Below are positions 18,401 to 25,589 of a DNA stretch of 34,123 nt, in pieces. The translations under genes were made by a program, and so were the position numbers. The notes under the pieces are model-generated. The model was not told the origin of the DNA. It saw nothing but the letters and a program-made list of their open reading frames with translations, and did not search any database. Each line of letters begins with the position of its first letter. Position 1 is the first letter of the stretch. This DNA comes from Promethearchaeota archaeon (GTDB lineage Archaea; Asgardarchaeota; Lokiarchaeia; Sigyniarchaeales; SOKP01): the NCBI GenBank assembly GCA_016839915.1, contig JAEOTH010000010.1, positions 1-34,123 of the forward strand. Direction: 5' to 3'.

Positions 18401-19025
18401 AATCTTTTCGAAAAGTTATTCAATTCTAGAAAAACATAAAAAAGAGCTTTTTTCTGGCTTTATACAAGCAATTACTATGATCGGGGAAGAATTTGTTGAA
18501 AAAGAGGTAACAAAACCAGAAATTGCTCACCCAGAAAAAGGTTATGGTGTTCAAAAAATGATTGAATTAAACTTTAAACAATTCTATTGCTTAATCGTTG
18601 ATGTTGAAGACATACGAGTGGTTTTTATTCTTAAAGAAAAATCCTCTGATAGGTTGAAGAGTGAAATTTCAAATCTAGTTTTAGCACTTAACTTAAAACT
18701 TTCCAAAGAATTAGAAAATTGGGATGGAGCTTTAGATGATTTCGAAATTTTAGTTCCTGAAATATTAAATGAATATTTTGAGCTTTATTACAAGGAATCA
18801 TTTAAACTATCTAGTACTATTAACCTAATTACTCTGAAAAAAGAGAAAAGATTGACAAAAATGGAGATGAGAGTAATTAATGTTATTCAATCAATGTCAA
18901 CAGGCAATATCGTTGCTGATCTTAATAATATTGTTGAATTGGTAAGTGAAGAAAACAAGAGTTTAATTATAGAGGCGATTGAATCACTAATAGAACAGAA
19001 AATAATAATACCTTTGAATAACTAA
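15468..19025 (+). CDS. Receptor-like membrane protein: extracellular CUB-like and beta domains, intracellular longin and winged helix
   Basis: The 1185-residue chain begins with a signal anchor (about 17-36). Residues 129-245 look like a CUB domain, with the pattern LHFSRIEIERNWDLLYIYDG and then a strand block ending in SDGSIEWYGYVMDYYEFY. Residues 250-900 are beta-rich, Asn/Ser/Thr-rich, with many N-X-S/T sites and Ig-like pieces. A membrane helix spans about 916-942, followed by a basic stop-transfer. Inside, residues 965-1110 have longin-type strands and helices (IQAIVVIHKLSGIPIFSKS), and 1130-1185 a winged helix. The inside part has the same layout as the free longin protein at 23523-24158. 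The TTG start is needed because no ATG precedes the signal anchor, and AAGGGGAT (15456-15463) sits at good spacing. Family knowledge says longin domains bind small GTPases; coupling to the nearby GTPases is inference. Confidence 0.8.
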   Translation: MIKKNAKHSLIKKYQKTLVIGFVLLLTIFTNSFLFNNFNQGNSENNEQDNKKISIANGETLLFQGIEAPLLINDTGILYDNNQHVSLTNQEELNLTYYLDDIHEWKGSKIQTNIRNVHDTRDWVQNNDFYSLDTPYKVDEEQFNIDPPGNPDHNYSYGLDNDPSNPSNIHSTISESGASAMRLHFSRIEIERNWDLLYIYDGNNDLQFAFTGMATDFYTPWIISDTLKITINSDGSIEWYGYVMDYYEFYNSSTNYFEYTNSWGYSNNNITNFGPGEIDSNTAMYLTLMGEPRRETWMKARYQEGHFSEIYQNITIPRGAIIDGYISFNYYAESAMASNENFLYCEINNERIYSKGLRDIVDAGRKSWHSTGKIYMDLWVNTSNIFNDIQNNNEINISVGIMSGASITYSGFKDLFQQIFWFDNISLILTSLANSTQSDINLTLNGENFIDNNQWGSSHLNLTGYWENNPVTLNVETLSPSLEFELDTILYGYHETTSRVEQTTQPGVSYQILQNCSVNWEFTHNFYMPAKYSDFEFKIIKPNNWEFISVLDPTFQLIPFEGGNLGDTYLKINNTNANFPGWWTFIAISPNYINSVNTEMLKGGEWGDFSFRTGEVTKIKTQINYSNEIPKNLDLTNVNLTINYPNGSIWFQESKAPYSNGTVIFDDIIFNPGNSIGGIYNYSLFWSNGTAIGGIKSNFILVHDSYLTILKPDDAELDHQTGATVGDIIPLRVYLRDAETGHSIPNAILSYNWTTGTRFLVEAALGIYDGILDTSDLGGYGLYNIIINSSKTGFINSNLTLIINLGEDTNLQRLDSDSKIIVDQNSTIRFFYYSEYDDEGISGAQVSVNISDSQYYTTRDLSGGIYTIEFSTIFYNGTGTYRLMFEFTAIGYEPQLHIYQFEVMEPPVLPESPNYFLWALLFASIGIGAIFGILSLRSYVLLPLKRKKEAELLSRTQKFRDLKNIQAIVVIHKLSGIPIFSKSYSILEKHKKELFSGFIQAITMIGEEFVEKEVTKPEIAHPEKGYGVQKMIELNFKQFYCLIVDVEDIRVVFILKEKSSDRLKSEISNLVLALNLKLSKELENWDGALDDFEILVPEILNEYFELYYKESFKLSSTINLITLKKEKRLTKMEMRVINVIQSMSTGNIVADLNNIVELVSEENKSLIIEAIESLIEQKIIIPLNN

Positions 19026-19069
19026 AATTCCAAGAACATAACCAATTTTTATTTTTTTTTATATTTTCT

Positions 19070-19696
19070 ATGATTAATGTGGAAAAATTAAGATTTACTT
19101 GTACTAGGTGTGGAAATTGCTGCACTGATAAGAATACGTTAGTGAATCTTACGTATTTAGATATTTTAAGAATTAAGAATGGTTTAGATTTGGATATAAA
19201 TGAAGTTCTTGAAATTATCGGATTTTTTGTTTTTGATAAGACATTAACTGTTGAAGATAAACAGAGAATGGTTTTATCTCCCATAATAACAGAGAAAGGT
19301 TTAGCTTTTATAGCCCTTCTCAAAAATAGTTTAGGTGGTTGTTTTTTCTATAATTCTACTGATAAAAAATGTCAAATTTATGATTTAAGACCAATGTTCT
19401 GTCGAACATTCCCCTTTTCAGTTCAATTAATAGAATATTATGAAAAAGAAGCCAAAATTGACATATTTTATACTGAAAAGGGAAAATTATATTGTCCCGG
19501 AATTGGAAAGGAAGCAGCTCTGATAGATCAACATCATTGGATCAAATTAAGTAAAAAAACCTTAGAAGACTTAAAAAAAAATTATAACGTCATAACAGAG
19601 TGGAATGAATCAGTGAAAAATGGGAAGATAACCCCTTCCGTAAAGAAATTTCTTTTTAATATCTTTAAATTGAAGGATCTTATTAAACCATCATAG
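19070..19696 (+). CDS. YkgJ-family cysteine-cluster protein
   Basis: The pattern C11-x2-C14-x2-CC(17-18), then C91, C101, C111 (RPMFCRTFPF) and C142 is the YkgJ/zinc- or iron-chelating signature, a family thought to bind a metal or Fe-S cluster. The RP-x-x-CR-x-FP motif is diagnostic. No enzyme activity is established for most members. At 208 residues it is a normal archaeal member, cytoplasmic. It starts 44 bases after the receptor-like gene and may be cotranscribed, although a T-rich tract lies between them. Its 3' end overlaps the convergent 549-residue gene by 14 bases. Confidence 0.85.
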   Translation: MINVEKLRFTCTRCGNCCTDKNTLVNLTYLDILRIKNGLDLDINEVLEIIGFFVFDKTLTVEDKQRMVLSPIITEKGLAFIALLKNSLGGCFFYNSTDKKCQIYDLRPMFCRTFPFSVQLIEYYEKEAKIDIFYTEKGKLYCPGIGKEAALIDQHHWIKLSKKTLEDLKKNYNVITEWNESVKNGKITPSVKKFLFNIFKLKDLIKPS

Positions 19697-21332
19697 AAAA
19701 TTGCGAACTAGCTAATAAAGCCCAGTATAACATTTCTAATTCTATTTTAAAACCCAATCTATCGCTTCGCCAGTTAAAATCTTTATTAACATTTTCTATA
19801 AAAAAGAAGCTTGTTTTACTTGTAATAAAATTTAATAAATTTCTACATAATTCTACCTCATTATCTTTTAAATTTAATAGATGTAAAATTAGTAGTGCTC
19901 TAGCTGACTCTGTAATTAAATCATTAACAGATCCATTTGATATAATTAACTTCTTAATCTCAGTTATATAAGTCCTTTTAATAGTATCGATAATCGCTTC
20001 CTTACCGAGTAGTCTTAAAGTCACCAAATGGTTAAAAATATCGATAGTAGGTTTGAAATTATCAATTCCTAAGATATTTAAATGTGAAATTGATTCTAAA
20101 TCTAAATTCATTTTTATTGCTTTTTTTTGGAACATTGTTATCAATCTCAAGCATAAGAGTGAATGTAGATTAGTGGTTAATTTTTTTAGTACAAGATTAT
20201 CAAATTCAGATCTAATAAAATTTTCAATTTCTTGGAGATCGATAATGTCTGTTTTGTTTATTAAGTCTAATTCAAAAAAAATAACAAGACCATAGAAATT
20301 ATTAATGACATCTGGAGCGTTATCTTTAGAAGAACTGAATACCCACCCATTAATAAAATCTTTCATAATTTCTGCAATCTCTTGATTAGTAAACGGTACT
20401 TCGAGATTTAACATCTTTAGAATAGAAATATAATAAAATAAACACTCTAAATCGAAATATTCACGATTTACTACTTTTGAATTAATAAGGCTTAATTTAT
20501 CAATATCAAATTTACTGATAATATTAGGATGAATAGGATTAAAATGCCCAAAATAATCAATAAAGGTACCAGTATTTAATAAAATATTAAACCTTTGATC
20601 TAATGGAGGCAAAACCTTTTTATCATTGATTTGAGATATTTTTTCTTCAGAAACTGATATTTGTTGTGAAGCTTCAATTGATGGTTTTAATAACTCTTTC
20701 TTAGGGGTTTTTAAAGTTTCAATAAATCCCTCTTTTGCTTCTCTTAACTCTTTTAAAATATCATTTTCTGGAACTTTTTCAGGTTTTTTTATTGTTAAAT
20801 CTACGAAATTAATATATTCATAGTAATTTTGTTGTTTAAACATGTTAATGATGTTAATATTGCCAAAATGACTCCTTTTAAATTCATTTAATTTTGAAAT
20901 GAAATATGGAGGAAGCAGATCAAATAAATTTACATTCTCAAGTTTTTTAAAGTCAAGATCAAGTAGATATTCAATAAGAATTTCTATTAATAATTTATTT
21001 ACATAGCTATTTAGATATTCCTCAAAATAGTAATTATAATTAGGGGCTAATTCACTTTTATTATCAAAATATTCTAAATATTTATTCTGACTCTCATTTA
21101 ACTGATCTATTGAGATACCTAATGTATTTAGGCCAGTTTTTATTGCTTTCAACATATTTACAAGATTGTTTTTTACAGATCTTTCGTTTTCTATTTCTAT
21201 CTTTTGATTTAAATTAATTTTTTTATATACTATAAGATCTTTTAAATAGGAATAACTTTTTTCATAGTATTCTTTGATGTCATTTCTGAATATGTTGAAA
21301 AAAACAGTTAGAGTATCAGTTATTTCTTTCAT
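19683..21332 (-). CDS. Hypothetical protein, 549 aa, all-helical
   Basis: I do not recognise a family with confidence. The first 220 residues are helical and charged. A Pro/Ser/Lys-rich linker (about 200-240) follows, and the last 300 residues are helical pairs spaced about 50 residues apart (for example around 300-350, 375-400 and 490-545). That spacing, and segments such as FINGWVFSSSKDNAPD, recall the alpha/alpha toroid of prenyltransferase beta subunits and terpene cyclases, but no catalytic Asp or zinc ligand set is seen. It could be a toroid or scaffold relative rather than an enzyme. The start is ATG with only a weak GAG upstream. Overlaps ykgJ-like by 14 bases at its 3' end. Confidence 0.6.
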   Translation of the reverse strand: MKEITDTLTVFFNIFRNDIKEYYEKSYSYLKDLIVYKKINLNQKIEIENERSVKNNLVNMLKAIKTGLNTLGISIDQLNESQNKYLEYFDNKSELAPNYNYYFEEYLNSYVNKLLIEILIEYLLDLDFKKLENVNLFDLLPPYFISKLNEFKRSHFGNINIINMFKQQNYYEYINFVDLTIKKPEKVPENDILKELREAKEGFIETLKTPKKELLKPSIEASQQISVSEEKISQINDKKVLPPLDQRFNILLNTGTFIDYFGHFNPIHPNIISKFDIDKLSLINSKVVNREYFDLECLFYYISILKMLNLEVPFTNQEIAEIMKDFINGWVFSSSKDNAPDVINNFYGLVIFFELDLINKTDIIDLQEIENFIRSEFDNLVLKKLTTNLHSLLCLRLITMFQKKAIKMNLDLESISHLNILGIDNFKPTIDIFNHLVTLRLLGKEAIIDTIKRTYITEIKKLIISNGSVNDLITESARALLILHLLNLKDNEVELCRNLLNFITSKTSFFFIENVNKDFNWRSDRLGFKIELEMLYWALLASSQFSMMV

Positions 21333-21429
21333 ATCTCAATATTCTTATTTTATTCAATAATATATATTGAAAATTATATATCAATATTATCATATTATCA
21401 TTAATGTTTTAAAAAGAAATATCGTAGGT

Positions 21430-22179
21430 ATGTATTCGATGGAAGATCCGATTTTTGATAAGATTGCACAGGATTATCATTTAAAACGAAAAAAGCCATG
21501 GCGACCACTTGAGTTCTTTATAGATTTTTTAAAAAATAAAGGATATCGCTTTAGAGGAAAAGCTTTAGATTTAGGCTGTGCTAATGGTCGAAATTTTAAA
21601 TTAATGAGTAATCCTCCTAATAAGTTAATAGGAATTGATATTTCTTTTGAATTACTGAAAATAGCTAATAAAAATTTAAAAAATGTTGATGAATTCTCTC
21701 TATTTGAATCTAAATTTTATCAACTAATTCATGCAGATTTGGTTAATCCTCCTATTAGAAATAATTCTGTGCACACAATTTTTTCTATTGCCACTATACA
21801 TCATATTAAACAAAAATCTGATCAAAAAATTGCTATTGTTAATATGTATAAAGTGTTAAAAGTTAAGGGAAAATTAATCCTTACTGTATGGCGTAAATGG
21901 CAAAAAAAGTTTAGAGATTATTTTCTTTCGGAGCTGTACAAGAGGAATTTCACCAAAGATTATAAGAATCAACAAAAAAAGATAGGTTTAGAAGAGTTTG
22001 GCGATAAATATGTCCCCTGGACACTTTCAAAAGAAAATAAGATCTATAATCGTTTTTATCATTTTTTTTCTAAACGGGAACTTAAGAAATTATTAAATAT
22101 TTTTACAATTGACGAGTTTAAGATAACAGGAGGCCCCACGAATAGAGATAATTTTTTTGTTCTCGCTCGTAAATCCTAA
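21430..22179 (+). CDS. Trm9/ALKBH8-like tRNA (wobble uridine) methyltransferase
   Basis: A class I SAM-dependent methyltransferase with motif I ALDLGCANG (45-53) and the SIATIHHI block (119-126). Features seen in the Trm9 family are present: KPW near the N-terminus (22-24), YVPW (194-197), RFYHFF (208-213) and the end motif NRDNFFV (238-244). Trm9 methylates the terminal carboxymethyl of wobble U34 (cm5U to mcm5U) with the activator Trm112. I chose the ATG at 21430: a TTG at 21367 gives 21 more residues unlike the family and lies only 35 bases from the divergent gene, while TATA-like sequence occupies 21360-21385. ATG at 21439 is also possible. No Trm112 gene is in the window. The stop overlaps the convergent gene by four bases. 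Confidence 0.78.
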   Translation: MYSMEDPIFDKIAQDYHLKRKKPWRPLEFFIDFLKNKGYRFRGKALDLGCANGRNFKLMSNPPNKLIGIDISFELLKIANKNLKNVDEFSLFESKFYQLIHADLVNPPIRNNSVHTIFSIATIHHIKQKSDQKIAIVNMYKVLKVKGKLILTVWRKWQKKFRDYFLSELYKRNFTKDYKNQQKKIGLEEFGDKYVPWTLSKENKIYNRFYHFFSKRELKKLLNIFTIDEFKITGGPTNRDNFFVLARKS

Positions 22180-22673
22180 GACCCATGACAGACTATTGAA
22201 TTATAGGATTTTAAGATATATGATTTAAATTCTTCATATTTTTCCCCTATCATAGATGTATGAATATTAAATAATCGTTCTGACATATCACAATAAAATA
22301 TACAATGGATTGCCTTTTCATGATAAAATCTTTTCCTAATCATTTTATTACGAGAACCAAGCCAAAAAGTAATTTCATGACTCAGTAACCAGTCTCTATT
22401 TTTTTCTGTGACAACAAGACCAATTGCATTGTAAATATCTATTGATTTCTGCACTTCCTTATAATAAAAAAGATTTGGTCTATCAATTTTTTCCCAACTT
22501 ATTTCCATATTAGAATTAGGACCCCAAATCTCATCATGTTCGTTTTGAGAATGTAATGTAATAAAACCCTGATTCTCGTCACCTTTATATTCTGTTTCTT
22601 GAAACCATTTTGGCATTTTGTTAATAGTAATTCCGCATTCTGGTTTCTTATATACAAAAAAATTATATTCCAT
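22176..22673 (-). CDS. Hypothetical protein, 165 aa
   Basis: Not recognised. The composition suggests a single alpha/beta domain: a beta-rich front half (aromatic strands, GFITLHSQNEHDEIWGP) and a back half ending in a helix plus IVCHGS. The layout of strands, a helix and a final CH-type ending resembles the small PsbP/EspG-like sheets found in several archaeal unknowns, but that is impression, not evidence. No signal peptide, membrane segment or metal motif. Start ATG. Its stop (TAG) lies within the CTAA that also holds the methyltransferase stop. Confidence 0.6.
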   Translation of the reverse strand: MEYNFFVYKKPECGITINKMPKWFQETEYKGDENQGFITLHSQNEHDEIWGPNSNMEISWEKIDRPNLFYYKEVQKSIDIYNAIGLVVTEKNRDWLLSHEITFWLGSRNKMIRKRFYHEKAIHCIFYCDMSERLFNIHTSMIGEKYEEFKSYILKSYNSIVCHGS

Positions 22674-22829
22674 ATCAATACCTTCTTCCTAATTAATGTC
22701 TCAAGAATGAGATTTACTTCTATAAATTTATTTAAACAAAAAATTAATAACTTTATCGTTTATAAAATTTCTGTAATAATAAAGTTGACAGCAATTATTT
22801 ATTTTGAGAGAAGAATAGAAGTAAGAGAC

Positions 22830-23426
22830 TTATTTTGTCAATTGTTTTCCTTCTTCAATCCAATTCTTCAATCTTTCTAAAGACACCCCTTTAATTAATG
22901 CGGCTATTTCATCAGGGTCTTCTTTAACTAAATCTTCCACATTATTAATACCAAGTTCTATAAATTTTTTTGCAGTTGCTGCTCCTAATCCTGATAAGTC
23001 TGTTAATCTTATGCCAGTTGGTTCAGTTGGAACCTTTTCCAGCTTTTCTAGTTTAATAGGCTTTACTTTTTCTTTCTTTTTAGGTCTTGGGGCCGATTTT
23101 GTAGGAGGTGCTTTTGGTTTCACTACTCTTTTTATTTTTGGTTTTTCTGTTTTTGGTCTAAACGGAGTTTTTTTCTTTTCTTTCTTTACAAATGACTCTC
23201 TTTTCTTTCCTTTTTTTGTTTGAATTTTAATTGATTTAATTCTCTCAACGTTTATAGGGTTAACAGATTTTCTGAAATAATCAATTTTAATGCTCAAATC
23301 TTGCATTAATTTAACAGTTTTGCCCGCTTGTTTAATTTCACCTAGAGAAAACCCATTACCTAACCTTAAATGAGCATCTTTGGAGGGACTTTTTACACTA
23401 GCAGTGATTGGTTGCTTAGACTCCAT
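22830..23426 (-). CDS. eL13-like ribosomal protein fused to a helix-hairpin-helix domain
   Basis: Residues 18-66 carry the conserved core of eukaryotic/archaeal ribosomal protein eL13: GNGFSLGEIKQAG (23-35), then LSIKIDYFRKSVNPINVERI (44-63). These match the family pattern G-GFSLEEL--AG---IGI-VD-RR---NV-RLK. Residues about 70-135 are a very basic Lys/Pro-rich tail suited to rRNA contact. Residues about 138-198 are a helix-hairpin-helix pair (LSGLGAATAKKFIELGI, then VEDLV), a nucleic-acid-binding fold. eL13 is usually short in archaea, so the added domain makes this unusual. No other ribosomal gene is nearby. An alternative is a non-ribosomal RNA-binding protein that borrowed the eL13 core. 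Confidence 0.75.
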   Translation of the reverse strand: MESKQPITASVKSPSKDAHLRLGNGFSLGEIKQAGKTVKLMQDLSIKIDYFRKSVNPINVERIKSIKIQTKKGKKRESFVKKEKKKTPFRPKTEKPKIKRVVKPKAPPTKSAPRPKKKEKVKPIKLEKLEKVPTEPTGIRLTDLSGLGAATAKKFIELGINNVEDLVKEDPDEIAALIKGVSLERLKNWIEEGKQLTK

Positions 23427-23522
23427 AATGAAATCATCTTTATTTTAATTTTGATAAATTTCGAAAGCATTTATTTTTTTCCTTTTAGAGTTAGAGAGAA
23501 TGTAGAGCATTTAAAATAATTT

Positions 23523-24158
23523 TTAAAAATTTATAATTTCAAGTTGCTCTAACTTTTTTAATATTGTAATAATCTCTGATTGCTTTTTGTTTAGTATTCT
23601 TGAAATTTTTAAAGGAGAGTGTTTTCCTGTGCATTCTAACGCTACATTTAGATCAAATTCATTAATTATTCCCATTGTAAGTACTTTCTCTAAAACACCT
23701 TTAACAACTAATAATTTTGGAAAAACTTCTGCTATTCGTCCCCCAATTGTAAGATTTTCTATATCAGCAATTAATGTCTGAAATCTACTCTTATCAGTCG
23801 TTGCTCTGAAATTCTTTAGATCAGATTGATGCTTTTTCCAAAAACGATTAGCAATTTTATGTACTACTTCTTCAATTTTATCAGAGTTATCGTCGGCATC
23901 TGAAATTGAACAAAATAAGATTCTTGATAAAGGATGATAATAAATAAAGATAGTCGAATCTTCTGATTGTAACACCCTATCCATTTCATTTACTCTTCTT
24001 CCTTTTGCCATAGCCTCTTGAATGACATCAATAGTTATGTTTATTGCATTAAAAAAACCTGTTATTATTTCATCTTGAACTTTCTTTAATTCTTTAAAAG
24101 TAGACTCAATAAGTGATATTCCGTTGTCAGCATCTATGAGAAATATTTTGTAAATCAA
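23523..24158 (-). CDS. Longin-domain protein with C-terminal winged helix
   Basis: Residues 1 to about 125 have the longin layout: an opening strand IYKIFLIDADNG, a long helix, then strands STIFIYYHPLSRILFCSISD and a closing helix. Residues about 165-211 form a winged-helix-like unit. The same two-part layout is found at the C-terminus of the receptor-like protein at 15468-19025. Longin and roadblock folds are adaptor or GEF-type partners of small GTPases in eukaryotes. The TTG start is required, since the longin strand begins directly after it; AAGG at 24162-24165 is the only ribosome-binding hint. It is divergent from the transglutaminase gene, with 147 bases between them. Confidence 0.75.
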   Translation of the reverse strand: MIYKIFLIDADNGISLIESTFKELKKVQDEIITGFFNAINITIDVIQEAMAKGRRVNEMDRVLQSEDSTIFIYYHPLSRILFCSISDADDNSDKIEEVVHKIANRFWKKHQSDLKNFRATTDKSRFQTLIADIENLTIGGRIAEVFPKLLVVKGVLEKVLTMGIINEFDLNVALECTGKHSPLKISRILNKKQSEIITILKKLEQLEIINF

Positions 24159-24305
24159 AAGCCTTAAAACTTAGATTTTTTTTTCTATATAAAAAATATA
24201 AAAATTCACTCTTTTATTCTTAATTTGCTTTTTTGGTATACTTAAAATTAAAAATATAAATTATTATTTCTAATATAAAAAAAATCTAAAATCTATGATT
24301 TTAAC

Positions 24306-25568
24306 ATGAAAGCTAAATACAAATTTGTTTTTTTATATATCCTTATCTTTCCTTCAATAAATTTAGTGTCAGTTTTTTTATCAGAACCTCCTAATGCAAT
24401 GATTGCATATCCTCAATTATATCCATCTGATTATGGTGTTTCTAAGTATAATGTCAGTCAGAGTGTAAAGTACGAAGTATTAACCAATTTTACTTTAACT
24501 CATAAGTCTGGTCCAAATACTTATGTCTTTAAATTTACTCGATTGAATAATAGAATGCCTAATTCAGCTTTAACTCGTTTTTGTCCCCCTTATCAAGAAA
24601 GTAAGTTATTATACACGAATTTTTCAGGATATGATGAGATTAATATTGGACATTATGATAGCTTTAATAATACTTATGATTCATTTAATGCAACTCTTTC
24701 CGTTGATGAGAGTTTTACTTTTGATCAAGCTTACAATATAACTTTAAGTGCGATTAAATTTCAAGATATTGAAGAGACTGATATTGGGGAATATGATTAT
24801 TTTGATGACATGTTTAGATTATATTGCAACTACTCAGAAACATTTTATGAACGAGATGACTTATCATTAATAAATCGGTCAAACAGCATTGTGCACCCTA
24901 ACGATACTGTAGTTGAAAAAGCAGAAAAAATTTGTAATTGGGTTACAGATTATCTTGCCTATGATGGGACATTGTTAGATGAAATGGGTGCTTTATGGGC
25001 TTATAGCAATCACCGGGGTGATTGTAGCGAATACTCCAGTCTTATGATTACGTTATTACGAATTCAAGGTATTCCTGCTAGAAAGGTCGTTGGTTTTGTC
25101 ATCTCTAATTATGCAACAACACGTCCACAAGTAGGTAATACTTGGAATTTTTATGATACTAATGAAGTGTCGAATTTTTTAGGTCATGCGTGGATGGAAT
25201 ACTACGTGCCCCAAATTGGATGGATTGCATGTGATCCAACATGGCATGAAGTTACAAATTATTTTAATAGAATCGACTTACTCCGTTTTAATTGGAATGT
25301 GGGTGCAAACATCTTTTTTCCTTCAATTACTCCACCTAATTTTATTATAAGTGAATTTGGTAACCCTACATTTGTACGTGCTGAAACTAGTGTTTATGAC
25401 TATAGTTATAACATAAGAATAACCGTTCTCGAGTCAAATTTGGCTCCATTAAGCCCATTTCCGCTATTCGTTGTTATTTTTATAGGAGTAGGTGTAGGTG
25501 TTGTTTTACTAGCAATTATTCTATTAATAAGAAAAGGACGCAAAAAAGAGATATCCTATGGATATTAA
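24306..25568 (+). CDS. Secreted, membrane-anchored transglutaminase-like protease-fold protein
   Basis: A signal peptide (about 1-26) leads to an extracellular part, and a membrane helix (about 383-408) followed by a basic tail anchors the protein at the surface. The transglutaminase core has the full catalytic triad: C240 in RGDCSEYSSL, H294 in GHAWMEYY and D310 in CDPTW. Such archaeal and bacterial proteins are mostly cysteine proteases or peptide-bond-processing enzymes; true cross-linking is not implied. The 220 residues before the core are beta-rich with several N-X-S/T sites, probably a substrate or adhesion module. It is the only outward-facing enzyme in this stretch, set between two longin/GTPase genes. 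Confidence 0.88.
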   Translation: MKAKYKFVFLYILIFPSINLVSVFLSEPPNAMIAYPQLYPSDYGVSKYNVSQSVKYEVLTNFTLTHKSGPNTYVFKFTRLNNRMPNSALTRFCPPYQESKLLYTNFSGYDEINIGHYDSFNNTYDSFNATLSVDESFTFDQAYNITLSAIKFQDIEETDIGEYDYFDDMFRLYCNYSETFYERDDLSLINRSNSIVHPNDTVVEKAEKICNWVTDYLAYDGTLLDEMGALWAYSNHRGDCSEYSSLMITLLRIQGIPARKVVGFVISNYATTRPQVGNTWNFYDTNEVSNFLGHAWMEYYVPQIGWIACDPTWHEVTNYFNRIDLLRFNWNVGANIFFPSITPPNFIISEFGNPTFVRAETSVYDYSYNIRITVLESNLAPLSPFPLFVVIFIGVGVGVVLLAIILLIRKGRKKEISYGY

Positions 25569-25589
25569 TTTAATTTTTTTTTTAAAATC

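Noticed and set aside
18967..19323. Minus-strand frame of 118 codons across the receptor end and the YkgJ-like gene
   Set aside because: It is antisense to two supported genes and shows no domain or start signal of its own.
22750..22790. 8-base inverted repeat AACTTTAT / ATAAAGTT in the gap at 22674-22829
   Set aside because: Short, all but one pair A/T in each arm, and expected often by chance at this base composition.
22599..22880. Plus-strand frame of 93 codons spanning the gap between two minus-strand genes
   Set aside because: Both ends lie antisense inside supported genes, and the reading is rich in Phe/Ile/Lys as expected for non-coding AT-rich DNA.
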